Shown here: positions 17,173 to 24,089 of the stretch, piece by piece | Layout of the letters: every line of letters begins with the position of its first letter | Position numbering within the stretch: the first letter of the stretch is position 1 | Assembly (NCBI GenBank): GCA_964531735.1 | Contig: CAZHGD010000018.1 | Span: 1-61,606, forward strand | Source: CAZHGD01 sp964531735 | GTDB lineage: Bacteria > Armatimonadota > UBA10988 | Direction: 5' to 3' | DNA: 61,606 bases | Position numbers and translations under genes: made by a program | Notes under the pieces: model-generated | The model's input: only the letters and a program-made list of their open reading frames with translations | The model's database searches: none | Told to the model about the DNA's origin: nothing

Positions 17173-17199
17173 ATGGCGGATATGCAGATACCAGAATGA
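17173..17199 (+). CDS. Possible 8-codon leader ORF overlapping the Rrf2 start
   Basis: ATG 17173 encodes MADMQIPE and stops in the TGA of an ATGA that contains the Rrf2 start codon. The Rrf2 gene has no obvious ribosome site, so translational coupling to this mini-ORF is plausible. Its own ribosome site is weak, so it may be chance. Confidence 0.25.
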   Translation: MADMQIPE

Positions 17200-17624
17200 A
17201 CCTGCAACTGACGCGCACCAGCGACTATGCCATCCGAGCGGTGGTGCACCTGGCGGCGCAGCCCGAGGTGGCCCTGACGTCGCGCAGTCAGATTGCCAGC
17301 GCGCAAGGCATTCCGGAGGCATACTTGCACAAGCTGTTGCCGGCGTTGGTGCGCGCTGGCCTGTTGGCGACTCGCCGGGGTCCGCACGGTGGGTTCCGGC
17401 TGGCACGGCCGGCCCGCGAGGTGTCGCTGCTGGCCGTCATCGAGGCGGTGGACGGACCGCTGGCCCTGAACGTCTGCGTCTCGGGTGGTGCGGGGTGCGA
17501 GCGCGCCGAGCACTGCCCGGTGCATCCGGTCTGGCGGGTGGCCCACCGGCAGTTGGTCGCACTGCTGGCAGAGACGACGATCGGGCAGTTGGCCCAGCCG
17601 GGCAACCAACTCGGCGACGGCTGA
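17196..17624 (+). CDS. Rrf2-family transcriptional regulator, likely Fe-S sensor
   Basis: The 142-residue protein starts MNLQLTRTSDYAIRAVVHLA, the classic Rrf2 opening. A winged helix follows (QIASAQGIPEAYLHKLLPAL, then LLATRRGPHGGFRLARP). Three cysteines in CVSGGAGCERAEHC (about residues 93-106) match the cluster loop of IscR/NsrR/RsrR, with spacing CX6CX5C. It should bind a [2Fe-2S] or [4Fe-4S] cluster and sense NO, redox state or iron-sulfur status. It is first in line before the Rieske/cytochrome b operon (63-base gap) and probably controls it. A 26-base palindrome upstream is the likely operator. Confidence 0.9.
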   Translation: MNLQLTRTSDYAIRAVVHLAAQPEVALTSRSQIASAQGIPEAYLHKLLPALVRAGLLATRRGPHGGFRLARPAREVSLLAVIEAVDGPLALNVCVSGGAGCERAEHCPVHPVWRVAHRQLVALLAETTIGQLAQPGNQLGDG

Positions 17625-17687
17625 GGCCCCGGCGCGACCGGCCTGGTCACGGCCCCGGGGAGCGCCAGAAAAGGAAGGGATCGCGGC

Positions 17688-18824
17688 ATGCATGGCTTTC
17701 CAGCCCTCGACGGCATACCGTTGCCGGCGCCGGTGTGGCTGTTCAAGACCCTCCACGTGCTGCTGCTCTCGCTGCACCTGGTGGCGATGCAGTACCTGAT
17801 GGGCAGTCTGGTGGCGTGCGCGCTGTGGGAATGGCGCGGCCGCCGGCCGGGCCAGACCGTGCTGCGGGACGGCTCGCGGCAGTTGGCTCGCTGGCTGCCC
17901 ACGGTGATGACGTTCGTCATCAACCTCGGCGTGCCACCGCTGCTGTTTGCGCAGGTGCTCTACGGCACCGCCTTGTACACGAGCAGCGCCCTGATCGGTG
18001 CCTTCTGGATCGGCGTCATCCTCTGGCTGTTGCTGATGTACAGCCTGATCTATGTCGGGCAGTCGCGCTCGACGGCCAACCGGGTGTGGACCTGGCCGGC
18101 CCTCGGCGCCGCGGGGTTCGGACTGCTGGTGGCCGCCACCTTCACCACCAACATGGTGCTGATGACGCGACCGGATGTCTGGGCGCGGCTGTATCAGGCC
18201 AGTCCGTCGGGCACCAACTGGCCGTTCGGCGACGCCAGCGTCTGGCCACGGTGGCTGTTCATGATGGCGGGCACGCTGGTGATCGGCGGTCTGGGCGCCA
18301 TGATGCTGGCCGGCAGTGAGCGGCGGCCCGCCAAACTGCGCGCGATGTACCTGCGTGAGGGCGGCGCCATGGTCACCGTAGGCGCGATCGTCCAATTGCC
18401 GGCGTTGGTCATCACCATCGGCAACCTGCCCCACGGCGTCGGCGCCGCGCTCGGCGAGAGCACCATCTACTCGGTGGCCTCACTGCTCTGGATCGTGCTC
18501 TGGCTGGCAACGCTTGCCGCGGGTGTCGGCGCAGCCACCCAAGGCGACCGGATCCTGGCCCACGCCCGCAGCGGCTTGGCCCTGGGCGTTGGTGCGCCGG
18601 CGCTGGCGGTGCTGCTGACACTGCTGATGGTCACGGTGCGCGACGGCATCCGCGACCTGTCGTTGCGCGCCGCCGGGTTCGACGTCTGGTCGTGGTGCAC
18701 GGCGACCAACCTCGGCGTGTTGATCATCTTCCTGGTCATGGTGGTGCTGGCCGTGGTCACCGTTGGCATTCTGTTGGCCATCGCCTTCAAGGCCGCGCCG
18801 CCGGAGGAGTATGCCGCATCATGA
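17688..18824 (+). CDS. Polytopic membrane protein, distantly cytochrome-bd-subunit-I-like
   Basis: The 378-residue protein has about nine hydrophobic helices. The N-terminal helix FKTLHVLLLSLHLVAMQYL carries two histidines that could hold haem. The next region (WLPTVMTFVINLGVPPLLFAQVLYG) resembles the second-helix pair of CydA, but the acidic haem-binding residues and the GRQPW-type motif are missing. A GGAAGGG site lies before ATG 17688, and its stop overlaps the Rieske start (ATGA). Its strict linkage to Rieske, cytochrome b and a second CydA-like/cytochrome c protein makes it a probable subunit of one complex. I do not recognise a named family. Confidence 0.7.
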   Translation: MHGFPALDGIPLPAPVWLFKTLHVLLLSLHLVAMQYLMGSLVACALWEWRGRRPGQTVLRDGSRQLARWLPTVMTFVINLGVPPLLFAQVLYGTALYTSSALIGAFWIGVILWLLLMYSLIYVGQSRSTANRVWTWPALGAAGFGLLVAATFTTNMVLMTRPDVWARLYQASPSGTNWPFGDASVWPRWLFMMAGTLVIGGLGAMMLAGSERRPAKLRAMYLREGGAMVTVGAIVQLPALVITIGNLPHGVGAALGESTIYSVASLLWIVLWLATLAAGVGAATQGDRILAHARSGLALGVGAPALAVLLTLLMVTVRDGIRDLSLRAAGFDVWSWCTATNLGVLIIFLVMVVLAVVTVGILLAIAFKAAPPEEYAAS

Positions 18825-19321
18825 GTGACGACACCATGAGTGCTCCGCTTGCTGACGAACCGACGCCCGACGAGCGCGCCTCGGGCGGGGTCGGGCGCCG
18901 GGCCTTCGTCCAACTCGCCTCAGCCGTCGCCGGTGTGGCCTATGTGGGCGCGCTCGGCTACCCGGTCTACAAGTACCTCGGCACAGCGGCTGATGATGCC
19001 GCCCGCGAGGCCTCCGTCAAGGAGGTCACGCTCGACGCGGCCAACCTGCCGGCGAACGCCGCCCTGACGTTCAAGTTCGCGGGTCGCCCGGCGGTGCTGA
19101 TCCACCATGCCGACGGCTCGTGGACCGCGTTCAGCGCCGTGTGCACTCATCTGGGCTGCACGGTGGCCTATCAGCCGGACCAGCAGCGTATCCATTGCGC
19201 CTGTCACGGCGGCGTCTACGATCCGAAGACCGGCCAGAATGTCTCCGGACCGCCGCCGAAGCCGCTGACGGTCTTCCAGACCGCGGTGGTCGAGGGGAAA
19301 GTGGTGGTGTCCCGTGCCTAA
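18821..19321 (+). CDS. Rieske [2Fe-2S] protein
   Basis: The 166-residue protein has a short cytoplasmic N-terminus, then GRRAFVQLASAVAGVAYVGALG, an uncleaved Tat-like signal anchor. The cluster motifs are C108-T-H110-L-G-C113 and C126-A-C128-H129-G-G: C108, H110, C126 and H129 bind the [2Fe-2S] and C113-C128 form the disulfide. The residue after CHG is Gly rather than the Ser of high-potential Rieske proteins, while the Tyr two residues later is kept; this suggests a lower potential suited to menaquinol. ATG 18821 overlaps the preceding stop by four bases and the gene's own end overlaps cytochrome b by eight, indicating translational coupling. Confidence 0.93.
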   Translation: MSDDTMSAPLADEPTPDERASGGVGRRAFVQLASAVAGVAYVGALGYPVYKYLGTAADDAAREASVKEVTLDAANLPANAALTFKFAGRPAVLIHHADGSWTAFSAVCTHLGCTVAYQPDQQRIHCACHGGVYDPKTGQNVSGPPPKPLTVFQTAVVEGKVVVSRA

Positions 19322-20411
19322 GCTGCCGCAGCTCAAGCCGCTCCTCCAGACAGCTTTCGACTGGGTCGACGAGCGCCTGTCGGTGCGCTGGGTCATCGAC
19401 TTCATCGCGCACAAGGACGTGCCTCAGCACCGGCACACGAGCTGGTACTACTGGGGCGGCATCTGCCTGTTCCTGTTCCTGGTCCAGGTGGTCTCGGGCC
19501 TGCTGTTGATGGTCTACTACCGCCCCGGGCCGGATTCGTACGATTCCGTCCGCCACATCACCAACGAGGTGCAGTTCGGCTGGCTGATCCGTTCGGTCCA
19601 CTCGTGGGCGGCCAACCTGATGCTGGCGGCCGTGTTCGTCCACATGTTCTCGGTCTTCTTCATGAGGGCCTACCGCAAGCCGCGCGAGTTCGGCTGGTGG
19701 ACCGGGTTGGGGCTGATGGGCCTGGCCATGGTGTTCGGTTTCAGCGGCTACCTGCTGCCGATGGACGAACTGTCCATCAGCGCCACGCGCGTCGGCCTGT
19801 CGCTGCCCGAACTCATGCCGGGCATGGCGCACATCCTCACCGTGGTGGTCCGCGGCGGCGCCGACGTCAACGTGGCCACCGTGCAGCGCTTCTTCGTGCT
19901 GCACGTGATGCTGCTGCCGGCCGTCTTCCTGCCCTTGCTCGGGTGCCACCTGCTGCTCATCCAGAAGCACGGCAACGCGGTGCCGCCCAGCGAAGAAGCC
20001 AAGCCGGCCGAGGAGCGCCGCGCGGTGCCGTTCGTGCCGCACTTCCTGATGCGGGACATCGCGGTCTGGCTGGTCGTGTTCACGGTGCTGGTGGCGTTGG
20101 CGGCACTCTCGCCGCAGTTGCTCGGGCCGCAAGGCGATCCGCTGGCCCCGGCGCCTCCGGGCATCCACCCCGAGTGGTACTTCATGAACCAGTTCGCCCT
20201 GCTCAAGTTGGTGGGGCTGGTCCTGCCGGGCACCGCGGGCGAGATCCTCTGCATGGGCCTGATCGGCCTCTGCATGGTGGTCTGGGGTCTGATCCCGCTG
20301 TTCGATCCGCGCGGCTCGGGGCCGGCGCGGGCACGTGGCATCACCTGGCTGGGGTTGGCGGCGCTGATCGGCTCCATCGTGCTGACCGTGCTGGGCTACC
20401 GGCTGGCCTAG
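19314..20411 (+). CDS. Cytochrome b of a bc-type complex (fused b6 + subunit IV)
   Basis: The 365-residue integral membrane protein starts at GTG 19314. Haem histidines lie on two helices: SVHSWAANLMLAAVFVHM and FFVLHVMLLPAVFLPLLGCH. The Qo-site PEWY motif is intact (HPEWYFMNQFALLKL, about residue 283). The protein combines the cytochrome b6 part and the PetD-like part in one chain and is shorter than mitochondrial-type cytochrome b. It oxidises (mena)quinol and passes one electron to the Rieske centre. No c1 gene is present; the next gene supplies a cytochrome c domain instead. Confidence 0.93.
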   Translation: MPKLPQLKPLLQTAFDWVDERLSVRWVIDFIAHKDVPQHRHTSWYYWGGICLFLFLVQVVSGLLLMVYYRPGPDSYDSVRHITNEVQFGWLIRSVHSWAANLMLAAVFVHMFSVFFMRAYRKPREFGWWTGLGLMGLAMVFGFSGYLLPMDELSISATRVGLSLPELMPGMAHILTVVVRGGADVNVATVQRFFVLHVMLLPAVFLPLLGCHLLLIQKHGNAVPPSEEAKPAEERRAVPFVPHFLMRDIAVWLVVFTVLVALAALSPQLLGPQGDPLAPAPPGIHPEWYFMNQFALLKLVGLVLPGTAGEILCMGLIGLCMVVWGLIPLFDPRGSGPARARGITWLGLAALIGSIVLTVLGYRLA

Positions 20412-20427
20412 CCGCAGGGAGAACACC

Positions 20428-21783
20428 ATGAACTACCCCGTGTGGGACGTACCAATCCTGGGCAGCGGCTTGGTGATCGCCCTGATCGCCATTCCCCACG
20501 TGTTCGTGTCGCACTTCGCGGTCGGCGGCGGCCTGCTGCTACCGGTGATGGAGCGCTTGGCGCTGCGGCAAGGCCGGCGCGACTGGCTGGACGTGCTGAA
20601 GCAGCACTCGCGCTTCTTCCTGGTGGTCACCGGCGTGTTCGGCGCCATCACCGGCGTCGGCATCTGGTTCGCCATTGGCCTCGGCTCGGCCGCCGGCACC
20701 AGCGTGCTGATCCACTACTGGGTCTTCGGCTGGGCGATGGAGTGGTGCATCTTCGTCATCGAGTTGGCCACCATCGCGGCCTACTACTACCTGTGGGGGC
20801 GCGTGTCCGATGAGACCCACGTCAAGCTGGGCTGGCTCTACGCCGTGTCGTCCTGGCTGACCTTGGTGATCATCAACGGCATTCTGACCTTCATGCTGAC
20901 CCCCACCGACGCCTGGCGCCAGGCCGTCGGCACACCAGAGGCTGGGTTCGTGCTGTTCTGGACGGCCTTCTTCAATCCGACCTACTGGCCCAGCCTGTTC
21001 ATTCGCAGCCTCATCTGCAGCTCGCTGGCCGGCGTGTGGGCGTTCTGGACGGTGTCTCGCCTCGATAGCCGGACCCATGCCGACCTGAAGTGCGAACTGG
21101 CCGCCTGGACCCGCCAGTGGCTGCTGCCGTCGTTCGTACTGCTGCCGCTGATGGTGGCTTGGTACGTGTTCACCGTGCCGGGCCCGCACCGCGAGCTGTT
21201 CGTGCGCGGCATCGCCACCGCGGGCCAAGGGCAGTTCACGCAGGTGACGCGCCTGGTGCTGGTGACCTTGCTGGCCTCCCTCACCACGGTCGGTACCGCC
21301 TGGCTGTTCACCGACCGCCGCAACGCGCCGGACTTCTCCGTCGGCGGCGCCCTGGCCATCGGCCTCTGCGCGTTCATCGCCTTCGGCGCGTCCGAGATGA
21401 CCCGCGAGATGCTCCGCAAGCCCTACGTCATCAGTGGCTACATGTACTCCAACGGCGTGCGCGTGAGAGACGTGCCGAAGCTGAACCAGGACGGCTATCT
21501 GGCGCACTCGGGTCTGGCCACCAACCTGACGCCGGCACGTCAGGGCGAGTTGATGTTCCGCGGGCAGTGCATGTCCTGCCACACGGTCGGCGGCTACCGC
21601 TCGATGCGCAAGCTGCTGGCCGGGCGCGACCGCAAAGGCATCGCGAACCTGATGCAGATCCTGCACGACTACCAGGCCGATTCGCCCTACCGGCCGTACA
21701 TGCCGCCGCTGGTCGGCAAGCCCGACGAGGTCGCGGCGCTGGTCGACTACCTGAACGGCCTGTCGGCGCCGCCGGCACCGTAG
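20428..21783 (+). CDS. Cytochrome bd subunit I-like membrane protein fused to a cytochrome c domain
   Basis: The 451-residue protein has an N-terminal part that aligns with CydA: PHVFVSHFAVGGGLLLPVME (His24 at the b595-ligand position) and AMEWCIFVIE (Glu105 and Glu112 near CydA Glu99/Glu107). The helix that should carry the b558 His reads PSLFIRSLICS, with Arg193 in its place, and the GRQPW loop is replaced by MLRKPYVISGYMYSNGVR. A C-terminal cytochrome c domain follows (C381-M-S-C-H385, with PYMPPLVG as the likely Met ligand). GGGAG precedes ATG 20428. It probably acts as the electron exit of the adjacent Rieske/cytochrome b unit in place of cytochrome c1, rather than as an oxidase. Confidence 0.85.
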   Translation: MNYPVWDVPILGSGLVIALIAIPHVFVSHFAVGGGLLLPVMERLALRQGRRDWLDVLKQHSRFFLVVTGVFGAITGVGIWFAIGLGSAAGTSVLIHYWVFGWAMEWCIFVIELATIAAYYYLWGRVSDETHVKLGWLYAVSSWLTLVIINGILTFMLTPTDAWRQAVGTPEAGFVLFWTAFFNPTYWPSLFIRSLICSSLAGVWAFWTVSRLDSRTHADLKCELAAWTRQWLLPSFVLLPLMVAWYVFTVPGPHRELFVRGIATAGQGQFTQVTRLVLVTLLASLTTVGTAWLFTDRRNAPDFSVGGALAIGLCAFIAFGASEMTREMLRKPYVISGYMYSNGVRVRDVPKLNQDGYLAHSGLATNLTPARQGELMFRGQCMSCHTVGGYRSMRKLLAGRDRKGIANLMQILHDYQADSPYRPYMPPLVGKPDEVAALVDYLNGLSAPPAP

Positions 21784-21824
21784 TACCACACCACAGTGAT
21801 TCCGCCCCATACTTCGGGCTTGCC

Positions 21825-21864
21825 CCGAGTAGGCGCGTAGCGCCGTGCCGAGGGGCCATCGCCG
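21825..21864. repeat. Second, diverged copy of the interspersed repeat
   Basis: CCGAGTAGGCGCGTAGCGCC and the following GTGCCGAGGGGCCATCGCCG match the unit at 3649-3692 at roughly four bases in five. As there, it lies beside a pseudopilin gene. Confidence 0.55.
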
Positions 21865-22004
21865 GATCGGCACCGGGTTGCGGCCCTGGAGTATGGTCCA
21901 CCATGACGTTGGTGCGGGAGTAGTGGCTCAGCGTGCTTGCCGGCCATGTTACCATACGGTTGCGCCCCCATTACTGAAGGTGGGCGCGCCGTGGAGAGAT
22001 GGTT

Positions 22005-22685
22005 GTGAGAGTGACGTCGTTGCGACGGAACCCGAGCCGTGGGTTCACCCTGATCGAGCTGTTGGTCGTGATTGCGATCATCGCCATTCTGGCGGCGATC
22101 CTGTTCCCGGTGTTCGCCAAAGCGCGCGAAAAGGCCCGGCAGTCCAGTTGCGCCAGCAACTGCAAGCAGATTGGCGTGGCCACGCTGCAATACGCGCAGG
22201 ACTACGACGAGTCGTTCATGATCGAATGGTACGCACCCGGGTATAGCCCCCGCACGGTGATCGACCCTTACATCAAGAACACCCAGGTATTCAGCTGCCC
22301 CAGCGCCACCTTCACGCCAACCTATGGCTGGCACGACGGCCTGATGCGGCGCCGCGCGATGGCCACGGTGGTCAACAGCGCCGGCACCATCATGTGGGGC
22401 GACGGCGCCACCGTCACCGCCGCCTCGGCCGGTGGCGGGCCGCTGACCTGGGTCAGCAGCGGCGGGCCCGACTGGGAGTTCCGCTTCCCGTACAACCCGA
22501 CCACGTTGCCGCCGTCCGCCGCCGCCGCCGACGGCAGTTGGGCCACCAACTACCGCCGGCCCGCGCCGCGGCACAACGAGGGCGCGAACTTCACCTTCGT
22601 CGACGGCCACGTCAAGTGGCTGAAGGTCGAGGCGGCCATCACCCCGCTGCCGGGCGCGGCGGACTGCCTGTACGACAACAACTAG
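22005..22685 (+). CDS. Type II secretion/type IV pseudopilin, H-X9-DG family
   Basis: This is a pseudopilin of about 226 residues, with SRGFTLIELLVVIAII, FPVFAKAREKARQSSC and FTFVDGHVKWLK. Two starts are possible: ATG 21999, which sits directly against the GGAGAG site, and GTG 22005, spaced six bases from it. I prefer the GTG. It has the same mature N-terminus and DGH motif as the copies at 3814 and 10933. It follows the respiratory operon but is probably transcribed separately, and it ends at a strong hairpin shared with the convergent double-cubane operon. Confidence 0.9.
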   Translation: MRVTSLRRNPSRGFTLIELLVVIAIIAILAAILFPVFAKAREKARQSSCASNCKQIGVATLQYAQDYDESFMIEWYAPGYSPRTVIDPYIKNTQVFSCPSATFTPTYGWHDGLMRRRAMATVVNSAGTIMWGDGATVTAASAGGGPLTWVSSGGPDWEFRFPYNPTTLPPSAAAADGSWATNYRRPAPRHNEGANFTFVDGHVKWLKVEAAITPLPGAADCLYDNN

Positions 22686-22695
22686 CCGGACTCAG

Positions 22696-22728
22696 CAACG
22701 GGCTCGCGGGCAGACCGCGAGCCCGTTG
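22696..22728. terminator. Bidirectional hairpin terminator
   Basis: A perfect 14-bp stem (CAACGGGCTCGCGG/CCGCGAGCCCGTTG) with a five-base loop lies between the convergent pseudopilin and double-cubane operon ends. It serves both strands equally. Confidence 0.7.
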
Positions 22729-22745
22729 TCAGTTGGGGATGCGCC

Positions 22746-23312
22746 TCAGCCCGGGACGGCCACGCGCCGCTGGCGCCACCAGACCCACAGCAGCAGCAGC
22801 ACGACCACCGTCGTCTGGAGCACCTCGGTCAGGCGGCTGGTGCTGGTCACCTTGACCATGATGCCGCCCACCGGCAGGCCGGCGGCATCGTTCAGGCGCT
22901 GCGCCGCCGCGGCCGTCAGTGGCAGATCGAGCGTCACCTGGCACGGCCGGCTCATCTCGTCGCAACTCAGCACCAACGCCAACGGCGCGGTGTCGCCCTC
23001 GGGCCGGCCCACCGTGCGCAACGGCAGCCGCACCGTCTCGACGGTGGTCGGCAAGAGCTCCGGGATGACCGGCGGCGCGCCCTCCACGACCACCGCCTCA
23101 CCCGCTGCGGCCAAGCGCAGTCTGTGCAGCGCCATCGGGTAGCGGTGGTAGACCAGGACCGCCAACTCGCCGCGCCCGGCCAGCACCGGCAAGGGCACCT
23201 GCGGCTTGATGAACAGCCGGTCCCAACGGTCGTACTCGCCGGCGCCGTGGGCACCGACGACCGCCCAGACGATGGCCGCCCAGACCAGGGCGCGCACCCT
23301 ACCCTTGGCCAT
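22746..23312 (-). CDS. Small secreted protein with C-terminal membrane anchor, last gene of the double-cubane operon
   Basis: The 188-residue protein has an N-terminal signal (MAKGRVRALVWAAIVWAVVGA), a beta-rich extracytoplasmic domain of about 130 residues, and a C-terminal anchor (VLQTTVVVLLLLWVWWRQRR) with a short basic cytoplasmic tail. One pair of Cys residues (SCDEMSRPC) could form a disulfide. ATG 23312 lies 14 bases inside the ATPase activator gene, which indicates tight coupling. I recognise no family. Its topology fits a sensor, scaffold or adhesion partner of the membrane Fe-S proteins encoded upstream. Confidence 0.7.
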   Translation of the reverse strand: MAKGRVRALVWAAIVWAVVGAHGAGEYDRWDRLFIKPQVPLPVLAGRGELAVLVYHRYPMALHRLRLAAAGEAVVVEGAPPVIPELLPTTVETVRLPLRTVGRPEGDTAPLALVLSCDEMSRPCQVTLDLPLTAAAAQRLNDAAGLPVGGIMVKVTSTSRLTEVLQTTVVVLLLLWVWWRQRRVAVPG

Positions 23313-24087
23313 GGCAGCTCTCCCAGCCCAGCAGCGCAGCACCCAGCGCACCGATCATCTGAGGCTCGTCTGGCACATTGAGGTCCACGCCCAGGGCCTC
23401 GCGCAGCGCCTGCAAAAGGCCGACGTTCAGCGCCCCGCCACCGGTCACCGTCACCTCGCTGACCACGCCGACCCGCTGCGCCAAGCTGCTGACGCGCTGG
23501 GCCGCCGCGTGGCACAGGCCCGCGGCCAGGTTGGCCACCGGCTCGTCGGCCGCCACCAGCGACACCACTTCGCTCTCGGCGAACACCGTGCAGATGCTGC
23601 TCAACGCCACCGGCCGCGCCGCTGCCAGCGCCAGCCGACCAAGATCGTCCAGGTCGATCTCCAGCGCACGGGCCATGACCTCGAAGAACCGACCCGTACC
23701 AGCCGCGCACTTGTCGTTCATGGCGAAATCGACCACCCGGCCGCGCTCGTCGACCCGCACGGCCTTGCAGTCCTGCCCGCCGACGTCCAGCACCAGGCGC
23801 GTGCCCGGGTGCAGGTGCCAGGCGCCCCGCGCGTGGCAGCGGATCTCGGTGGCCGCGGCGGTCCGGCCGTCCAGCCGCTCGCGGCCGTAGCCGGTGGCCA
23901 CCAGCGTGGTCAGCCCCTCACGGCCGACACCGGCGCCTGCGAGCGCTTCGGCCAGGGCTCGCTCGGCAGCCGCGCGGCTACGGGCGCCGGTGAGCACCAT
24001 CGCCGTGGAGACCAGGCGGCCCGTCTCGTCCAGCACCACCACTTCGCAGGTCTGTGACCCGATGTCGATTCCAGCGTGCCGCGGCAT
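23299..24087 (-). CDS. BcrAD/BadFG-type ATPase, activator of a double-cubane protein
   Basis: The 262-residue protein has the ASKHA ATPase fold: GIDIGSQTCEVVVLD (phosphate 1), LDVGGQDCKAV (phosphate 2) and VTVTGGGALN (adenosine). Cys127 (NDKCAAGTGRF) and Cys166 (SSICTVFAESEV) are the two ligands that let the homodimer bridge one [4Fe-4S] cluster, as in HgdC and the DCCP reductase. ATP hydrolysis drives electron transfer to the partner at very low potential. It starts two bases after the dehydratase-like gene. The full set of motifs makes the assignment firm; the electron source is inferred to be the ferredoxin-like membrane protein upstream. Confidence 0.92.
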   Translation of the reverse strand: MPRHAGIDIGSQTCEVVVLDETGRLVSTAMVLTGARSRAAAERALAEALAGAGVGREGLTTLVATGYGRERLDGRTAAATEIRCHARGAWHLHPGTRLVLDVGGQDCKAVRVDERGRVVDFAMNDKCAAGTGRFFEVMARALEIDLDDLGRLALAAARPVALSSICTVFAESEVVSLVAADEPVANLAAGLCHAAAQRVSSLAQRVGVVSEVTVTGGGALNVGLLQALREALGVDLNVPDEPQMIGALGAALLGWESCHGQG

Positions 24088-24089
24088 GG

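Noticed and set aside
20428..21783. Ordinary cytochrome bd oxidase subunit I
   Set aside because: No cydB follows, the GRQPW loop and the b558 His are missing, and a cytochrome c domain is fused on.
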